Shown here one piece after another: positions 17,137-25,744 of a stretch of DNA of 64,000 bases. Below the pieces are notes generated by a model. The model was not told the origin of the DNA. It searched no databases and worked only from the letters and a program-made list of their open reading frames with translations. How positions within the stretch are numbered: the stretch's first letter is position 1; each line of letters starts with the position of its first letter. Source of the stretch: an uncultured Alphaproteobacteria bacterium (GTDB lineage: Bacteria; Pseudomonadota; Alphaproteobacteria; CAAHEQ01; UBA3637); the NCBI GenBank assembly GCA_934202735.1, contig CAKPYH010000001.1, positions 186,001 to 250,000 on the forward strand, written 5' to 3'. A program made the position numbers and the translations under genes.

Positions 17137-18039
17137 ATGAAACACTTGATTCAGCGTCTTAAAGAACGTTTTGACAAGCACCCCGAAGAAGATCAGGTGA
17201 TTGAAACCATTGAAGGCATTATGGATGAACGGGAAGAACGCGGCGATGATGTCTTGGTAGAACCGGATGAGTTGTTGCTGTTAAAAAACCTGTTCAAACT
17301 GCGGGATATTCGGGCCGGGCAAGTGATGATTCCGCGAATTGATATTGTGGGCATTCCCGCAACGGCCAGTCTGTCGGAAGTCAAAGATGTGATTATTCGC
17401 GAAAAGTTCACCCGTATGCCCGTGTATGACAAAACGCTGGATAATATCATCGGTGTCATTCACGTCAAAGATTTGTTATGTAAATTGTTTGAAGTCGGGC
17501 ATGAAGCAACGGTACGGGAAGTGATGACGCATACGGTGTTATTTGTGCCGGAATCCATTCGCTTGTTGAACCTGTTGCGGGATATGCAGACGAAACGCAC
17601 GCAAATGGCCGTTGTGGTAGACGAATACGGCGGGACGGCGGGTGTGATTACCTTGGAAGATTTATTGGAAGAAATTGTCGGTGAAATTGAAGATGAACAC
17701 GATGCCTTGGATGCGCCGTTGGTGTTGCGCTTGGTCAAAGTGGGCAGTTGGGAAGCCGATGCGCGGGTATCTTTGGAAGATTTGGAAAAGACAATCGGCC
17801 CGTTCGTGACGGATATGGATCGTGCGGCCGGTATTGATACCGTGGGGGGATTGGTCTTTCATTTGGCCGGTCGCTTGCCGGCGGTGGGCGAGACGGTACG
17901 GCACCCGTCAGGGCTGCGGTTTCAGGTGGTCCAGGTGGACTCGCGATGCATTCGCAAGGTGAAAATTACGCGCCCGACACCCCGAAAAACCCGGGTTGAA
18001 CCGGTCAAAAAACAAAAGAAAGTCCATAAAACCGAATAG
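17137..18039 (+). CDS. corC: CorC/HlyC family CBS-domain protein
   Basis: A 300-residue cytoplasmic protein with two CBS domains (residues about 65-185: VMIPRIDIVGIP, FTRMPVYDKTLDNIIGV, VREVMTHTVLFVPE, VVVDEYGGTAGVITLEDLLEEI) and a C-terminal CorC_HlyC domain (about 205-280). Family members are linked to Mg/Co efflux or cell-envelope integrity. The order phoH-ybeY-corC is conserved in Alphaproteobacteria. An apolipoprotein N-acyltransferase gene often follows but is absent here. The C-terminal tail is strongly basic. Confidence 0.9.
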   Translation: MKHLIQRLKERFDKHPEEDQVIETIEGIMDEREERGDDVLVEPDELLLLKNLFKLRDIRAGQVMIPRIDIVGIPATASLSEVKDVIIREKFTRMPVYDKTLDNIIGVIHVKDLLCKLFEVGHEATVREVMTHTVLFVPESIRLLNLLRDMQTKRTQMAVVVDEYGGTAGVITLEDLLEEIVGEIEDEHDALDAPLVLRLVKVGSWEADARVSLEDLEKTIGPFVTDMDRAAGIDTVGGLVFHLAGRLPAVGETVRHPSGLRFQVVQVDSRCIRKVKITRPTPRKTRVEPVKKQKKVHKTE

Positions 18040-18071
18040 GACCTGAAACGCTTACAGTTCGGTTTGGGGGC

Positions 18072-19367
18072 CTATAATCCGAACCGCTTTTTATCGGCAC
18101 GGGCGTTTTTGGCAATACGGGCCGTGTCTTGTGTTTCCTGATACAAACGGATCGCCAGGATGCCTGCCTCTGACAGAGAGGTTAAGACCCCGGCCCCGAC
18201 AACCGGGGCATTCAAAACCGGACCGGCCGTGTTCCCGGTCGCCGTTTGGGGAAATAAACCATGTTTACCGGGTTTACCGGGTTTACCGGATTGTTGACGG
18301 ATATAGGAAACCGATAAATCCTGTCGGTTGTTCCCATCGGTTTGATATGTGAAACTGAATGTTTTTGCGACAGGAATGTTTGTGATTTGTACGGCTCCGG
18401 CCCTCAGGGTACAGAGTGCTTCGGTACAGCTTAGGTGCACGACATCTCTGCCATCATGGTTTCGCAGAATAGATCTGTTGGTTTCTTTCGTCGGACGAAT
18501 CACGCCCGAAACGGCGTACGTGTCCAACGGACCCGGTATGAGAACACGCTCGGACATATCCATATTGCCGGCCAAAGGATGCCCATCGCCGGGGATGTGC
18601 CCCGCGCCGTAATTGTTGCTGATAGAATCCCACATAACAACAGGGTTTTGTGTGTACGGGGACAGGTAAGGGGTCATGCATATCAATCGTTCGCCACCAC
18701 ACAGGGGAACGGCTTGATTGACGGCGGTCGGTACCACATAATAGGTCTTGTTTTCCAGCGTTTTTTGTTGAAAACCGACGCGCCGTTGGCTGTTATCAAT
18801 GTTGGCCGCAAACCGGTTGTTGCCTTCGTCAAAATTGTTGCCGTCCGCATCCGAAATCGGTGCCAGAATACCGCAAACACCGGACCCGTGCGACCGCTTT
18901 AACATGGCTTTATACCAGGCCATTTTGCGTTCGGCCTGCTTGCCCCACCAATTCGGTGTGCATCCATAAGTGATGACATACCGGTGGGCGGCCGTGGTGC
19001 AGGGGGTAAAAGCCCAGTTTGCATCCAGGCAAATCAGGCCGCTGACATACCCTTTACCGTCTGCGGCATCGCCGGTTTCATCGGCCACATCATGGGAATC
19101 GCCCATCATTTGGGGCAGCATGGATATCACGTTTTTTGGCGGAAAAACCACGATACCGTCTTGGCCGTTGTTGGTATCCCCACCCACAGGAGTCAGGCGG
19201 GTAATCATCTGAGTCATGTAATCTTTGGCCGCCTGATGCTGATTCAAAAAGGACACAATGTTGCCTTCCTGGCGATACATATCCAGTTGATACACATCAC
19301 TGCGCGGAAACATCATATAGGTTAAAATGCCCGCTAAAAAAACCAAAAAAGCCATTAAAAAAGACAT
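18072..19367 (-). CDS. Membrane-anchored extracytoplasmic protein, unknown (GKP repeat)
   Basis: A 431-residue protein. Residues 2-19 form one hydrophobic helix (MSFLMAFLVFLAGILTYMM), with the rest likely outside the membrane. Eight or so cysteines are spaced through the body (for example LICLDANWAFTPC and HLSCTEALCTL), suggesting disulfides. Near residue 365 a short collagen-like GKPGKPGKHG is encoded by three direct 9-bp repeats. The layout recalls minor pilins or PilV-like adhesins, but the N-terminus is not a classic prepilin signal. The start has AAGGAGG upstream. It is convergent with corC and divergent from the chromate transporter. I cannot assign a family. Confidence 0.7.
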   Translation of the reverse strand: MSFLMAFLVFLAGILTYMMFPRSDVYQLDMYRQEGNIVSFLNQHQAAKDYMTQMITRLTPVGGDTNNGQDGIVVFPPKNVISMLPQMMGDSHDVADETGDAADGKGYVSGLICLDANWAFTPCTTAAHRYVITYGCTPNWWGKQAERKMAWYKAMLKRSHGSGVCGILAPISDADGNNFDEGNNRFAANIDNSQRRVGFQQKTLENKTYYVVPTAVNQAVPLCGGERLICMTPYLSPYTQNPVVMWDSISNNYGAGHIPGDGHPLAGNMDMSERVLIPGPLDTYAVSGVIRPTKETNRSILRNHDGRDVVHLSCTEALCTLRAGAVQITNIPVAKTFSFTYQTDGNNRQDLSVSYIRQQSGKPGKPGKHGLFPQTATGNTAGPVLNAPVVGAGVLTSLSEAGILAIRLYQETQDTARIAKNARADKKRFGL

Positions 19368-19391
19368 GCGATAAGCCTCCTTGTTTTCCTT

Positions 19392-19420
19392 ATATTAAAG
19401 GTATTTTATCCCGAAAGCAA
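19392..19420 (-). promoter_or_regulatory. Putative promoter of the anchored unknown protein
   Basis: Minus strand TTGCTT (19420-19415), 17 bp, TAATAT (19397-19392), about 25 nt before the start codon. Confidence 0.6.
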
Positions 19421-19430
19421 GAAAAAACAG

Positions 19431-20006
19431 ATGACAAACGTAAAAAAACGGGCTAGGATAAACCCCATGATGTGGTTTCGCTTGTTTTGTGTGTTTTTCA
19501 AAATCGGCCTGTTTGCGTTCGGGGGCGGGTATACCATTGTGGCTTTGGCGCAATCCGAATTGGTCCGCAAACGGCGGTGGATTACGGCCGGCGAAATGGC
19601 GGATTTTTTGGCGATGGGGCAAACGTTGCCCGGGATTTTATCCGTTAATTTTTCTTTGTTTCTGGGGAATAAGTTGGGCGGATTTTCGGGCAGTTTAGCG
19701 GCCGTTTTCGGGATGGTGTTGCCGGCCGTGTCGGTCATTATGGCTTTGGCCGGTGTGATAACAGCGGCGGAAAATTCTGCCCCTTTGATGCATGCATTGG
19801 CAGGGATCCGAATTGCCGTGTGTGTGTTGATTGTCAACATCGCGATCGGACAGGCCCGGACGGCCGTTCGCAGCCCGCGGGCAATTGTGGTGGCCCTGAT
19901 AACGTGTCTGTGGGTCCTGATGGGATGGACCCCCGCCGTGCCGTTGGTGGGGGCCGGCCTGTACGGGTGGGGATATTATCGCACGAAACGAAAGGTGTTC
20001 CGATGA
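19431..20006 (+). CDS. Short-chain chromate (CHR) family transporter, first subunit
   Basis: A 191-residue membrane protein with the CHR-domain motif FKIGLFAFGGGYTIVALAQ near the N-terminus and AMGQTLPGILSVN. Several hydrophobic helices follow. Short CHR proteins occur as tandem pairs that together make one transporter; the partner overlaps by ATGA. The family includes chromate efflux pumps, but in many anaerobes the substrate is unproved. The ribosome site is weak. Confidence 0.85.
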   Translation: MTNVKKRARINPMMWFRLFCVFFKIGLFAFGGGYTIVALAQSELVRKRRWITAGEMADFLAMGQTLPGILSVNFSLFLGNKLGGFSGSLAAVFGMVLPAVSVIMALAGVITAAENSAPLMHALAGIRIAVCVLIVNIAIGQARTAVRSPRAIVVALITCLWVLMGWTPAVPLVGAGLYGWGYYRTKRKVFR

Positions 20007-20542
20007 GTATTGGGATCCTGTTCTTGCGGTTCGCGTATATCGGCCTGATGGCTTTCGGGGGCGGGTTGGCCTGCATTCCGTTTTTGTCCCGCTTGGTGGA
20101 TGCATTACCTTTTATGACCCAAAATGATTTGGCCAATATCGTAGCTTTGGCCGAAATGACACCGGGTGCCGTGGGAGTCAATATGGCTACCTATACCGGC
20201 TTTATGATCGCGGGCGTTGTCGGGGGTATTGTGGCCACCGCCGGCCTTATCTTGCCGTCCGTTTTGATTGTCGGGTGTTTAAGTCGCCTGTGGGAACGGA
20301 CCAAGCGGTTGCCGGTAGTCTTGTCCGTCTTTGCCGCCGTAAAAGCCGCCGTGGCCGGGTTATTGATGTCCATAGCGGTATCGTTATTCCTGATCGCGTT
20401 TCAGGTACAAGGAACCTTTGTGTGGGACCTGCGCCGCGGGGCCCTGATGGTGGCCTTGGGGGTGGTGGTGTGGCGGTATCAGCCTAATCCGATTGTGTAT
20501 TTAACGGCTTTTGCCGGACTGGGAATCTTACTGGGCCTGTAA
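20003..20542 (+). CDS. Short-chain chromate (CHR) family transporter, second subunit
   Basis: A 179-residue membrane protein with the matching CHR motif FAYIGLMAFGGGLACIPF and AEMTPGAVGVNMATYTG. Its start overlaps the stop of the first subunit (ATGA). The two halves have opposite predicted topology in the family, giving an antiparallel pair. The 3' end overlaps the convergent flavodiiron gene by 15 nt. Confidence 0.85.
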   Translation: MSIGILFLRFAYIGLMAFGGGLACIPFLSRLVDALPFMTQNDLANIVALAEMTPGAVGVNMATYTGFMIAGVVGGIVATAGLILPSVLIVGCLSRLWERTKRLPVVLSVFAAVKAAVAGLLMSIAVSLFLIAFQVQGTFVWDLRRGALMVALGVVVWRYQPNPIVYLTAFAGLGILLGL

Positions 20543-21721
20543 AGCCAACCAATCCGCCAATGCATGTCGTTCGGCCGTTTGATCCGGGGTCGGAGCCGAT
20601 TTTAATGTGATCATCGGCTCATAATATGTGATGTCATTCAGGCCCGTCAGTATGTCCGTCATGACCCGACCGGCCGATGGAGCCCAAGATCCGTTTTGAA
20701 TCAACGCCAGGTTGCGTTGGCGCAGGCCGTGTGCCCGCAGGTCCGCCAATACCATTTCCATCGGCGGAAACAAGCCGGCATTATAGGACACCGCCGCCAC
20801 CACAAGGTTGCGACACCGGAAGGCTTCGGCAACCGCCACGGAGGGATGCGTCTTGGCCACGTCATACAGGCGTACATCGGTGATGTCTCGTTCGGCCAAA
20901 TCAGCCGCCAAGTCCCGTACAAATCGTTCGGTATGCCCGTAAATGGAACCGTAAAACATGACAACGCCGTTGCTTTCGGGGGTATAGGTACTCCACCGAT
21001 TATACTTATCCAACAGGTAGGCCAAATCTTGCCGCCAGATCGGCCCGTGCAACGGACAAATGACCTGAATATCCAATCCGGCCGCTTTTTTAAGCAAAGC
21101 CTGAACCTGCACCCCGTATTTCCCCACAATGTTGGCATAATACCGGCGGGCTTCGTCCAGCCAATCACCATCCAAAGAACGCGTATCGGCAAAAATATCG
21201 CCGTTTAATTCTCCGAATGTTCCGAAAGCATCGGCCGAAAACAAGACTTTGTCCGTGGTGTCATAGGACACCATCACTTCCGGCCAGTGAACCATCGGGG
21301 CCGTGTAAAAAGCGAAAGTATGACGGCCTGTGGTCAAGGTATCGCCCTCACGGACCGTCTGTGTCCGATCGCTGAAATCCCGGCCGGTGAACTGGGCCAA
21401 CATATCCCGTGCTTTGGCGGTACACACAACGCGTACGGTCGGATAACGATCCACGACTTCCGCCACCAATGCGGCGTGATCGGGTTCTACATGATGAACC
21501 AACAGGTAGTCCAATGTCCGACCGGCCAATGCGGTTGTCAAATTGTCCCAAAATGCGTCCCGCACCCGTACATCACAGGTATCCGTCAACACCGTTTGTT
21601 CATCATCAATCAGGTAGGCGTTATAGGACATACCGTTCGGGACGGGATAAATGTTCTCAAAAAGGGGTGTATGCCCTTCACTGGATCCGATATAAAGAAT
21701 GTCAGATGTAATATGTTGCAT
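20528..21721 (-). CDS. Flavodiiron protein (O2 or NO reductase)
   Basis: A 397-residue cytoplasmic protein that reduces O2 to water or NO to N2O, protecting anaerobes. The N-terminal metallo-beta-lactamase-like domain has the diiron motif H77-x-E79-x-D81-H82, then His in MVHWPE, Asp in SADAFG and His in CPLHGP. The C-terminal flavodoxin domain starts near residue 255 with VMFYGSIYGHTERFV for FMN. No fused rubredoxin is present, so an external electron donor is needed. The start follows AAAAAGGAG. Confidence 0.93.
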   Translation of the reverse strand: MQHITSDILYIGSSEGHTPLFENIYPVPNGMSYNAYLIDDEQTVLTDTCDVRVRDAFWDNLTTALAGRTLDYLLVHHVEPDHAALVAEVVDRYPTVRVVCTAKARDMLAQFTGRDFSDRTQTVREGDTLTTGRHTFAFYTAPMVHWPEVMVSYDTTDKVLFSADAFGTFGELNGDIFADTRSLDGDWLDEARRYYANIVGKYGVQVQALLKKAAGLDIQVICPLHGPIWRQDLAYLLDKYNRWSTYTPESNGVVMFYGSIYGHTERFVRDLAADLAERDITDVRLYDVAKTHPSVAVAEAFRCRNLVVAAVSYNAGLFPPMEMVLADLRAHGLRQRNLALIQNGSWAPSAGRVMTDILTGLNDITYYEPMITLKSAPTPDQTAERHALADWLALQAQ

Positions 21722-21772
21722 GCTTGTTTTCTCCTTTTTATATTTAGTTGTTTTTACCCCGAATACAAGGGT

Positions 21773-22324
21773 TCAGGATGATGTGAGTTTCTCCAAAAGA
21801 TAATGATAGGCTTCATTCAACTTCTTGAATCGGCGTTCGGATTCCCGGTCCCCTTTGTTCAGATCGGGGTGGCATTCTTTGGCCATTTTTTTGAACTGCT
21901 TTTTCAGGGTTGTCAGGGTTAAAGGCATATTAAGCCCCATCACGTCCAAAGCCGCCTGAGTCTTTTTTTCCAACGGGACCGCTTTTGGGGGCGGATTATA
22001 CTTGCCGTCCATGCCTAAACCGCCGGCCGACCGAATGTGTAGCGGATCATGAACGGACGCATGGGGCGGGATGCCGCCATGACCTAATTTCCATGTCGGC
22101 CGCTGCCATTTGGTATCGTTTTGCAGATGTTCTTCTATTTCATCGGCGGATAAACCTTTCAAAAAATCCCAATTCTTATTGTATTCTTTAACGTGTTTCA
22201 GACAAAACCAATAATAATCGCGTAAAGTCCGGTCTTTGGGGGCCCGATACTCTCCCGCCCCATCACACCCCGGGTAATCACACGGGCGAGTGGTTTTGGC
22301 TTTGGATTTGGATTTAGTTCTCAT
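21773..22324 (-). CDS. J-domain protein
   Basis: A 183-residue protein with a C-terminal J domain (about 125-180) containing the invariant HPD in AKECHPDLNKG and the helix III/IV segment FKKLNEAYHYLLEKL. The N-terminus is basic (KSKSKAKTT) with a CDYPGC motif and one more cysteine (FCLKH), which might bind metal. It presumably stimulates a DnaK-type chaperone. It lacks the Gly/Phe and zinc-finger regions of true DnaJ. Similar proteins with this layout occur in Alphaproteobacteria. Confidence 0.85.
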   Translation of the reverse strand: MRTKSKSKAKTTRPCDYPGCDGAGEYRAPKDRTLRDYYWFCLKHVKEYNKNWDFLKGLSADEIEEHLQNDTKWQRPTWKLGHGGIPPHASVHDPLHIRSAGGLGMDGKYNPPPKAVPLEKKTQAALDVMGLNMPLTLTTLKKQFKKMAKECHPDLNKGDRESERRFKKLNEAYHYLLEKLTSS

Positions 22325-22422
22325 TTTTTAATTTATTATAGCGTGATGTGGTTGCGAAATGAATACAAACATACTATATCATACCTTGTCATTTGTCAAG
22401 TAAAAGTGGGAGGAAGACAATC

Positions 22423-22704
22423 ATGCTTATTTGTAAAAACGTTGTCGTCAACGGACGGCGGACCAGTATGCGCTTGGACCGGGAAACATGGATTTCCATT
22501 GCGGATATTTGTGATCGCGAAGGTATCAGTATGCATACCTTGTGTTCTAAAATTGACGGAGCCCGGGGGAAGTCCGGCCTGTCATCGGCGACCCGGTTAT
22601 TTGTGTTGAGTTATTTCAGAAATAAGTTAAATCAATACGAACAACCGACTTTTCATGTGCCGCCGGAATATGATCCGGATGTGCTGTTGGCACGCGCTTC
22701 CTAG
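22423..22704 (+). CDS. Ribbon-helix-helix domain protein
   Basis: A 93-residue protein. MRLDRETWISIADICDREG fits the alphaproteobacterial RHH_4-type domain, which is thought to bind DNA as a dimer. The start at ATG 22423 has GGGAGGAAG upstream and replaces an in-frame earlier codon. It stands alone between divergent or convergent neighbours, so its target is unknown. Confidence 0.75.
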   Translation: MLICKNVVVNGRRTSMRLDRETWISIADICDREGISMHTLCSKIDGARGKSGLSSATRLFVLSYFRNKLNQYEQPTFHVPPEYDPDVLLARAS

Positions 22705-22724
22705 ACCGGTGTGCTTGGCAGGAC

Positions 22725-23585
22725 TTATTTCAGGTATAGCCGCGGGTTGACGACCTTGGCCTTGTACCGGATTTCAAAGTGCAGTTGTGGCGTTTTGACG
22801 TGGCCGGTATTGCCCATTTCGGCAATCTTTTGCCCTTTTTTAACCGATTCATTCTTTTTCACCAATAATTTACGGTTGTGGGCATAGGCCGTAATCCATC
22901 CGTTCGGATGCTTGATTAAAATCAAGTGTCCGTAGCCTTTAAGTTCATTACCGGCATAGGCGACCGTGCCGGAATCGGCGGCTTTCACGGCGGTGCCGGC
23001 GGTGCCCGCGATGTTGATACCGTCATTACCGGATCCGAAATCAGACACGATCGGACCTTTGACCGGCCAGGCGAATGTCTTGCCCGCTTGGGCCTTGGGC
23101 ACTTGAGCCTTACGGGATGTGGCCGTGGGTGTTTTGGATGACCGTGCGGTCTTGGTTGCGGTTGAAACAGCCTTGGTTTTTGTTTTGCCGGCACTGGCTT
23201 TTGGGGCTGCGGCCGCTGTGCTTTCCGTATCATTCCAAGAAGATAATTTAAGGACTTGGCCGTGATGAATGGTGTACGGTGCCCGAATATCGTTCAGGCG
23301 GGCCAGGCGACTCACCGTCATATTATGGCGTGTGGCGACACTGTATAGTGTATCCCCCCGGCGGACCCGATAAGTGGTGGTCCGGGGCAGGCGTAAATAC
23401 TGACCGACCGATAAAGTGTATGGAGCCCGCAACCGGTTTTCTTCTATCAAGGCCCGCAACGGTACATCATGTCGCCGGGAAATGCTGTACAATGTATCCC
23501 CCCGGCGAACGCGGACACCCCCCGCACACCCGGTGATCAGGCACAACAAACAACACCCTATTCCCAACACTCTTGAATATCGCAT
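22725..23585 (-). CDS. NlpD-like lipoprotein: two LysM domains and degenerate LytM (M23)
   Basis: A 286-residue protein with a lipoprotein signal ending LITGC (Cys20), two LysM peptidoglycan-binding motifs (about 25-68 and 71-115, both with VRRGDTLYS), an Ala/Lys/Thr-rich linker (about 118-165) and a C-terminal M23 fold. In the M23 domain the zinc ligands are mostly lost: the H-x-G-x-D motif reads NDGIN and the H-x-H motif reads QLH. This matches NlpD/EnvC/DipM-type activators that switch on cell-wall amidases during division rather than cut peptidoglycan themselves. Confidence 0.88.
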   Translation of the reverse strand: MRYSRVLGIGCCLLCLITGCAGGVRVRRGDTLYSISRRHDVPLRALIEENRLRAPYTLSVGQYLRLPRTTTYRVRRGDTLYSVATRHNMTVSRLARLNDIRAPYTIHHGQVLKLSSWNDTESTAAAAPKASAGKTKTKAVSTATKTARSSKTPTATSRKAQVPKAQAGKTFAWPVKGPIVSDFGSGNDGINIAGTAGTAVKAADSGTVAYAGNELKGYGHLILIKHPNGWITAYAHNRKLLVKKNESVKKGQKIAEMGNTGHVKTPQLHFEIRYKAKVVNPRLYLK

Positions 23586-23699
23586 ATCTTGTTCATACTG
23601 TTTTTATTCAAAAAAATCAAGGAAAAAAACTGTAAAAAAAGGTTGCTTTCTGAAAAAAAGCATGTTATCTTGGGGAAAAAGACAGGAAAGGCCGTATTG

Positions 23700-24182
23700 A
23701 TGAAACCTATTTTAACCGTCCTGGCGTTGGGATTATTGACAACCGCTTGTGCCTCGGAAATTCAGGAAAACCGTGAATTGCGGTCCACGATTTATCGGGG
23801 ACAAACAACATGGGATATGTATGAAAACTTTGGCGCACCCAAGCAAGCCGTTCGCATTTCCCCCAACGAAGTCCACTTTATCTATCGCCGGGAAGAAGTG
23901 ACGCGCGATTGGACCCAAATGTATTTTGATTGGTGTGATATGGTGGTCATGACGGTAGATGATCGGGTTGTGGATTGGGACTTGACGGGAAATCAATGCT
24001 TCTTGAATGTGGCCGATGATGTGGAACCCGAAGAGGCCCCGGAACGCGTCAATCCGTTAGAGCAATATCAAGTGGTTTCGGAAACAACAGATGATGAAAC
24101 CCATGCCGATGACGGGGAACCTGCCGCAAGCATGAATCCCTATGCCATCGGGGCGGACGATAATTCCGATTCTCTATTTTAA
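23700..24182 (+). CDS. Putative lipoprotein with BamE-like region
   Basis: A 160-residue protein starting MKPILTVLALGLLTTAC (lipobox LTTAC, Cys17). The segment RGQTTWDMYENFGAPKQAV with a following FIYRR resembles the SmpA/OmlA/BamE fold, in which a G-x-T and W-G-x-P pattern precedes a small beta sheet. Two cysteines (WCDM, NQCF) could pair. The acidic tail is low-complexity. A similar protein follows at 24260. A putative promoter (TTGCTT, 16 bp, TTATCT) ends about 30 nt upstream. Confidence 0.7.
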   Translation: MKPILTVLALGLLTTACASEIQENRELRSTIYRGQTTWDMYENFGAPKQAVRISPNEVHFIYRREEVTRDWTQMYFDWCDMVVMTVDDRVVDWDLTGNQCFLNVADDVEPEEAPERVNPLEQYQVVSETTDDETHADDGEPAASMNPYAIGADDNSDSLF

Positions 24183-24199
24183 GCGAACCCGTTGAACTG

Positions 24200-24225
24200 A
24201 CCCTTTGGCCGGCTTGTCAAAGGGT
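24200..24225 (+). terminator. Hairpin between the two lipoprotein genes
   Basis: ACCCTTTG (24200-24207) pairs with CAAAGGGT (24218-24225), followed by a short TTG run. It may partly uncouple the two genes. Confidence 0.5.
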
Positions 24226-24259
24226 TTGTCGGATGCCTATATTGTCCCCGGGGGAGAAA

Positions 24260-24640
24260 ATGATGAAACATATTTTAACGGGGATTATCATCGGTGCATT
24301 GGTGGGCGGGGTGGCCTGCACCACACCGACTGTATCGGGCTATACACGCAATGTCAAAGCTTGGGTGGGGCGTACACCCGAAGAATTGATCACCGCTTGG
24401 GGACCACCGACACAAGTATTGGAGAACGGGGAAACACTATATTATATTTATACCGTCAATCGGACCATTCCGCTGCCGGGAACTCAAGCCCGTGATCCGG
24501 CCGGACAATTACAGTATATCAGTCCGTTGCAAGAAACACCGGCGTATGAAACGGATTTGTTTTGCCAAACAACGTTTGTGGTATCGGACGATGTCATTAC
24601 GGATTGGTCGTTTCAGGGGGACGCTTGTCGGGCCCGCTAG
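24260..24640 (+). CDS. Putative lipoprotein, BamE-like paralogue
   Basis: A 126-residue protein starting MMKHILTGIIIGALVGGVAC (lipobox GGVAC). It has the pattern GRTPEELITAWGPPTQVL followed by LYYIYT, closer to the BamE/SmpA consensus than its neighbour. Two cysteines (DLFCQ, DACRA) near the C-terminus may pair. The ribosome site GGGGGAG is strong. It could be an outer-membrane assembly accessory or simply share the fold. Confidence 0.7.
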   Translation: MMKHILTGIIIGALVGGVACTTPTVSGYTRNVKAWVGRTPEELITAWGPPTQVLENGETLYYIYTVNRTIPLPGTQARDPAGQLQYISPLQETPAYETDLFCQTTFVVSDDVITDWSFQGDACRAR

Positions 24641-24656
24641 GGCGGTTGCTTTTTGC

Positions 24657-24685
24657 TTGCATTTTACCCGGTGTCGGTGTATAAT
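24657..24685 (+). promoter_or_regulatory. tsaB promoter
   Basis: TTGCAT (24657-24662), 17 bp, TATAAT (24680-24685), 29 bp before the ATG. Confidence 0.75.
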
Positions 24686-24714
24686 GGACCGTATCGGAAA
24701 GGATATAACGCAAT

Positions 24715-25314
24715 ATGTTGACACTGGCTTTTGATACGGCGGCTACGGCGGTTTCTGTGGCGCTTTTGAACGGACAGAATGTTGTGGCCGCAGACGGCCG
24801 AAACATGGAACGGGGACAGGGGGAAGCCTTGATCCCCATGGTTGATGCCTTGTTAAAGCAGGCCGGATTATCTCCCGCCGATGTGAAACGTGTGGCGGTA
24901 TCGGTCGGTCCCGGTTCGTTTACAGGTGTTCGGGTCGGTTTGGCGGCTGCTCGGGGAATGGGCTTGGCCCTGCATGTCCCTGTGGTGGGGATTACAACGT
25001 TAGCGGCAGCGGCGTATCAGGTACCGGCGGAAACGGTGTTGGCCGTGGCCGATACCAAACGGGGCGACTTTTTCACACAACTGTTTCGGGGCGGTCGGGC
25101 AACGGAAGATCCTACCGTGCGGACCGCCGATCAAATTCGGGACATGGGGCCGATATGCCTGACCGGTACGGGGGCCGATAAGGTGGCCGACTATACCGGG
25201 CAACCGGTCGTGCAAAACGGCCTGTGGCCTGCGGTCGCGGTCGGCTTACTGGCACAAACGGGGGGACTGCCCCCGAATCCGATGTATTTACGAGATGCCG
25301 ATGTTAGTCTCTGA
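24715..25314 (+). CDS. tsaB: tRNA threonylcarbamoyladenosine biosynthesis protein TsaB
   Basis: A 199-residue ASKHA-fold protein that supports TsaD in making t6A37 of ANN-decoding tRNAs. Motifs are LAFDTAATAVSVAL, SVGPGSFTGVRVGLAAARG and AVADTKRGDFF. A divergent rimI-like gene overlaps its end by 20 nt, the usual tsaB-rimI arrangement. Confidence 0.92.
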   Translation: MLTLAFDTAATAVSVALLNGQNVVAADGRNMERGQGEALIPMVDALLKQAGLSPADVKRVAVSVGPGSFTGVRVGLAAARGMGLALHVPVVGITTLAAAAYQVPAETVLAVADTKRGDFFTQLFRGGRATEDPTVRTADQIRDMGPICLTGTGADKVADYTGQPVVQNGLWPAVAVGLLAQTGGLPPNPMYLRDADVSL

Positions 25315-25744
25315 TCCGACACCGGCGATCATAGAACGATTGGCGCGCCGTCATGCCCTGTGCTTTGAACGGCCGTGGACGGTGGCGGAAATGACGGATC
25401 TGGTCCGCTTGCCTACCACCCGGTATTGGGATCGGGACGGTGGGTTTTTATTGTGTTCGCATGTGGCCGATGAAATGGAAATTTTAACTATCGGAGTGGT
25501 GCCGGATCATCGGCGACACGGCATAGCTCTGGCCCTGTTGCAAGACATGATATCTTATGCCCGGACGCAACGGGTAGGGCGTATCTTTCTGGAAGTATCG
25601 GAGGCCAATGTTCCGGCTCGGACGCTGTATGAACGGGCCGGCTTTGTGCAAACCGGCCGGCGTAAAGCCTATTATCAAACAGGCGCGGGAATGACAGATG
25701 CCTTGTGCCTGACACTCGGTTTGAGTGAACCTACTCTCCGCTGA
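25295..25744 (+). CDS. rimI: GNAT acetyltransferase, RimI-like
   Basis: A 149-residue GCN5-type acetyltransferase. The acetyl-CoA loop VPDHRRHGIALALLQDM (motif A) and FLEVSEANVPARTLYERAGF (motif B) are characteristic of RimI, which acetylates the N-terminus of ribosomal protein S18. An alternative start is the second Met at 25301. The canonical glycine pattern of the loop (RRxGIG) reads RRHGIA here. Confidence 0.85.
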   Translation: MPMLVSDPTPAIIERLARRHALCFERPWTVAEMTDLVRLPTTRYWDRDGGFLLCSHVADEMEILTIGVVPDHRRHGIALALLQDMISYARTQRVGRIFLEVSEANVPARTLYERAGFVQTGRRKAYYQTGAGMTDALCLTLGLSEPTLR

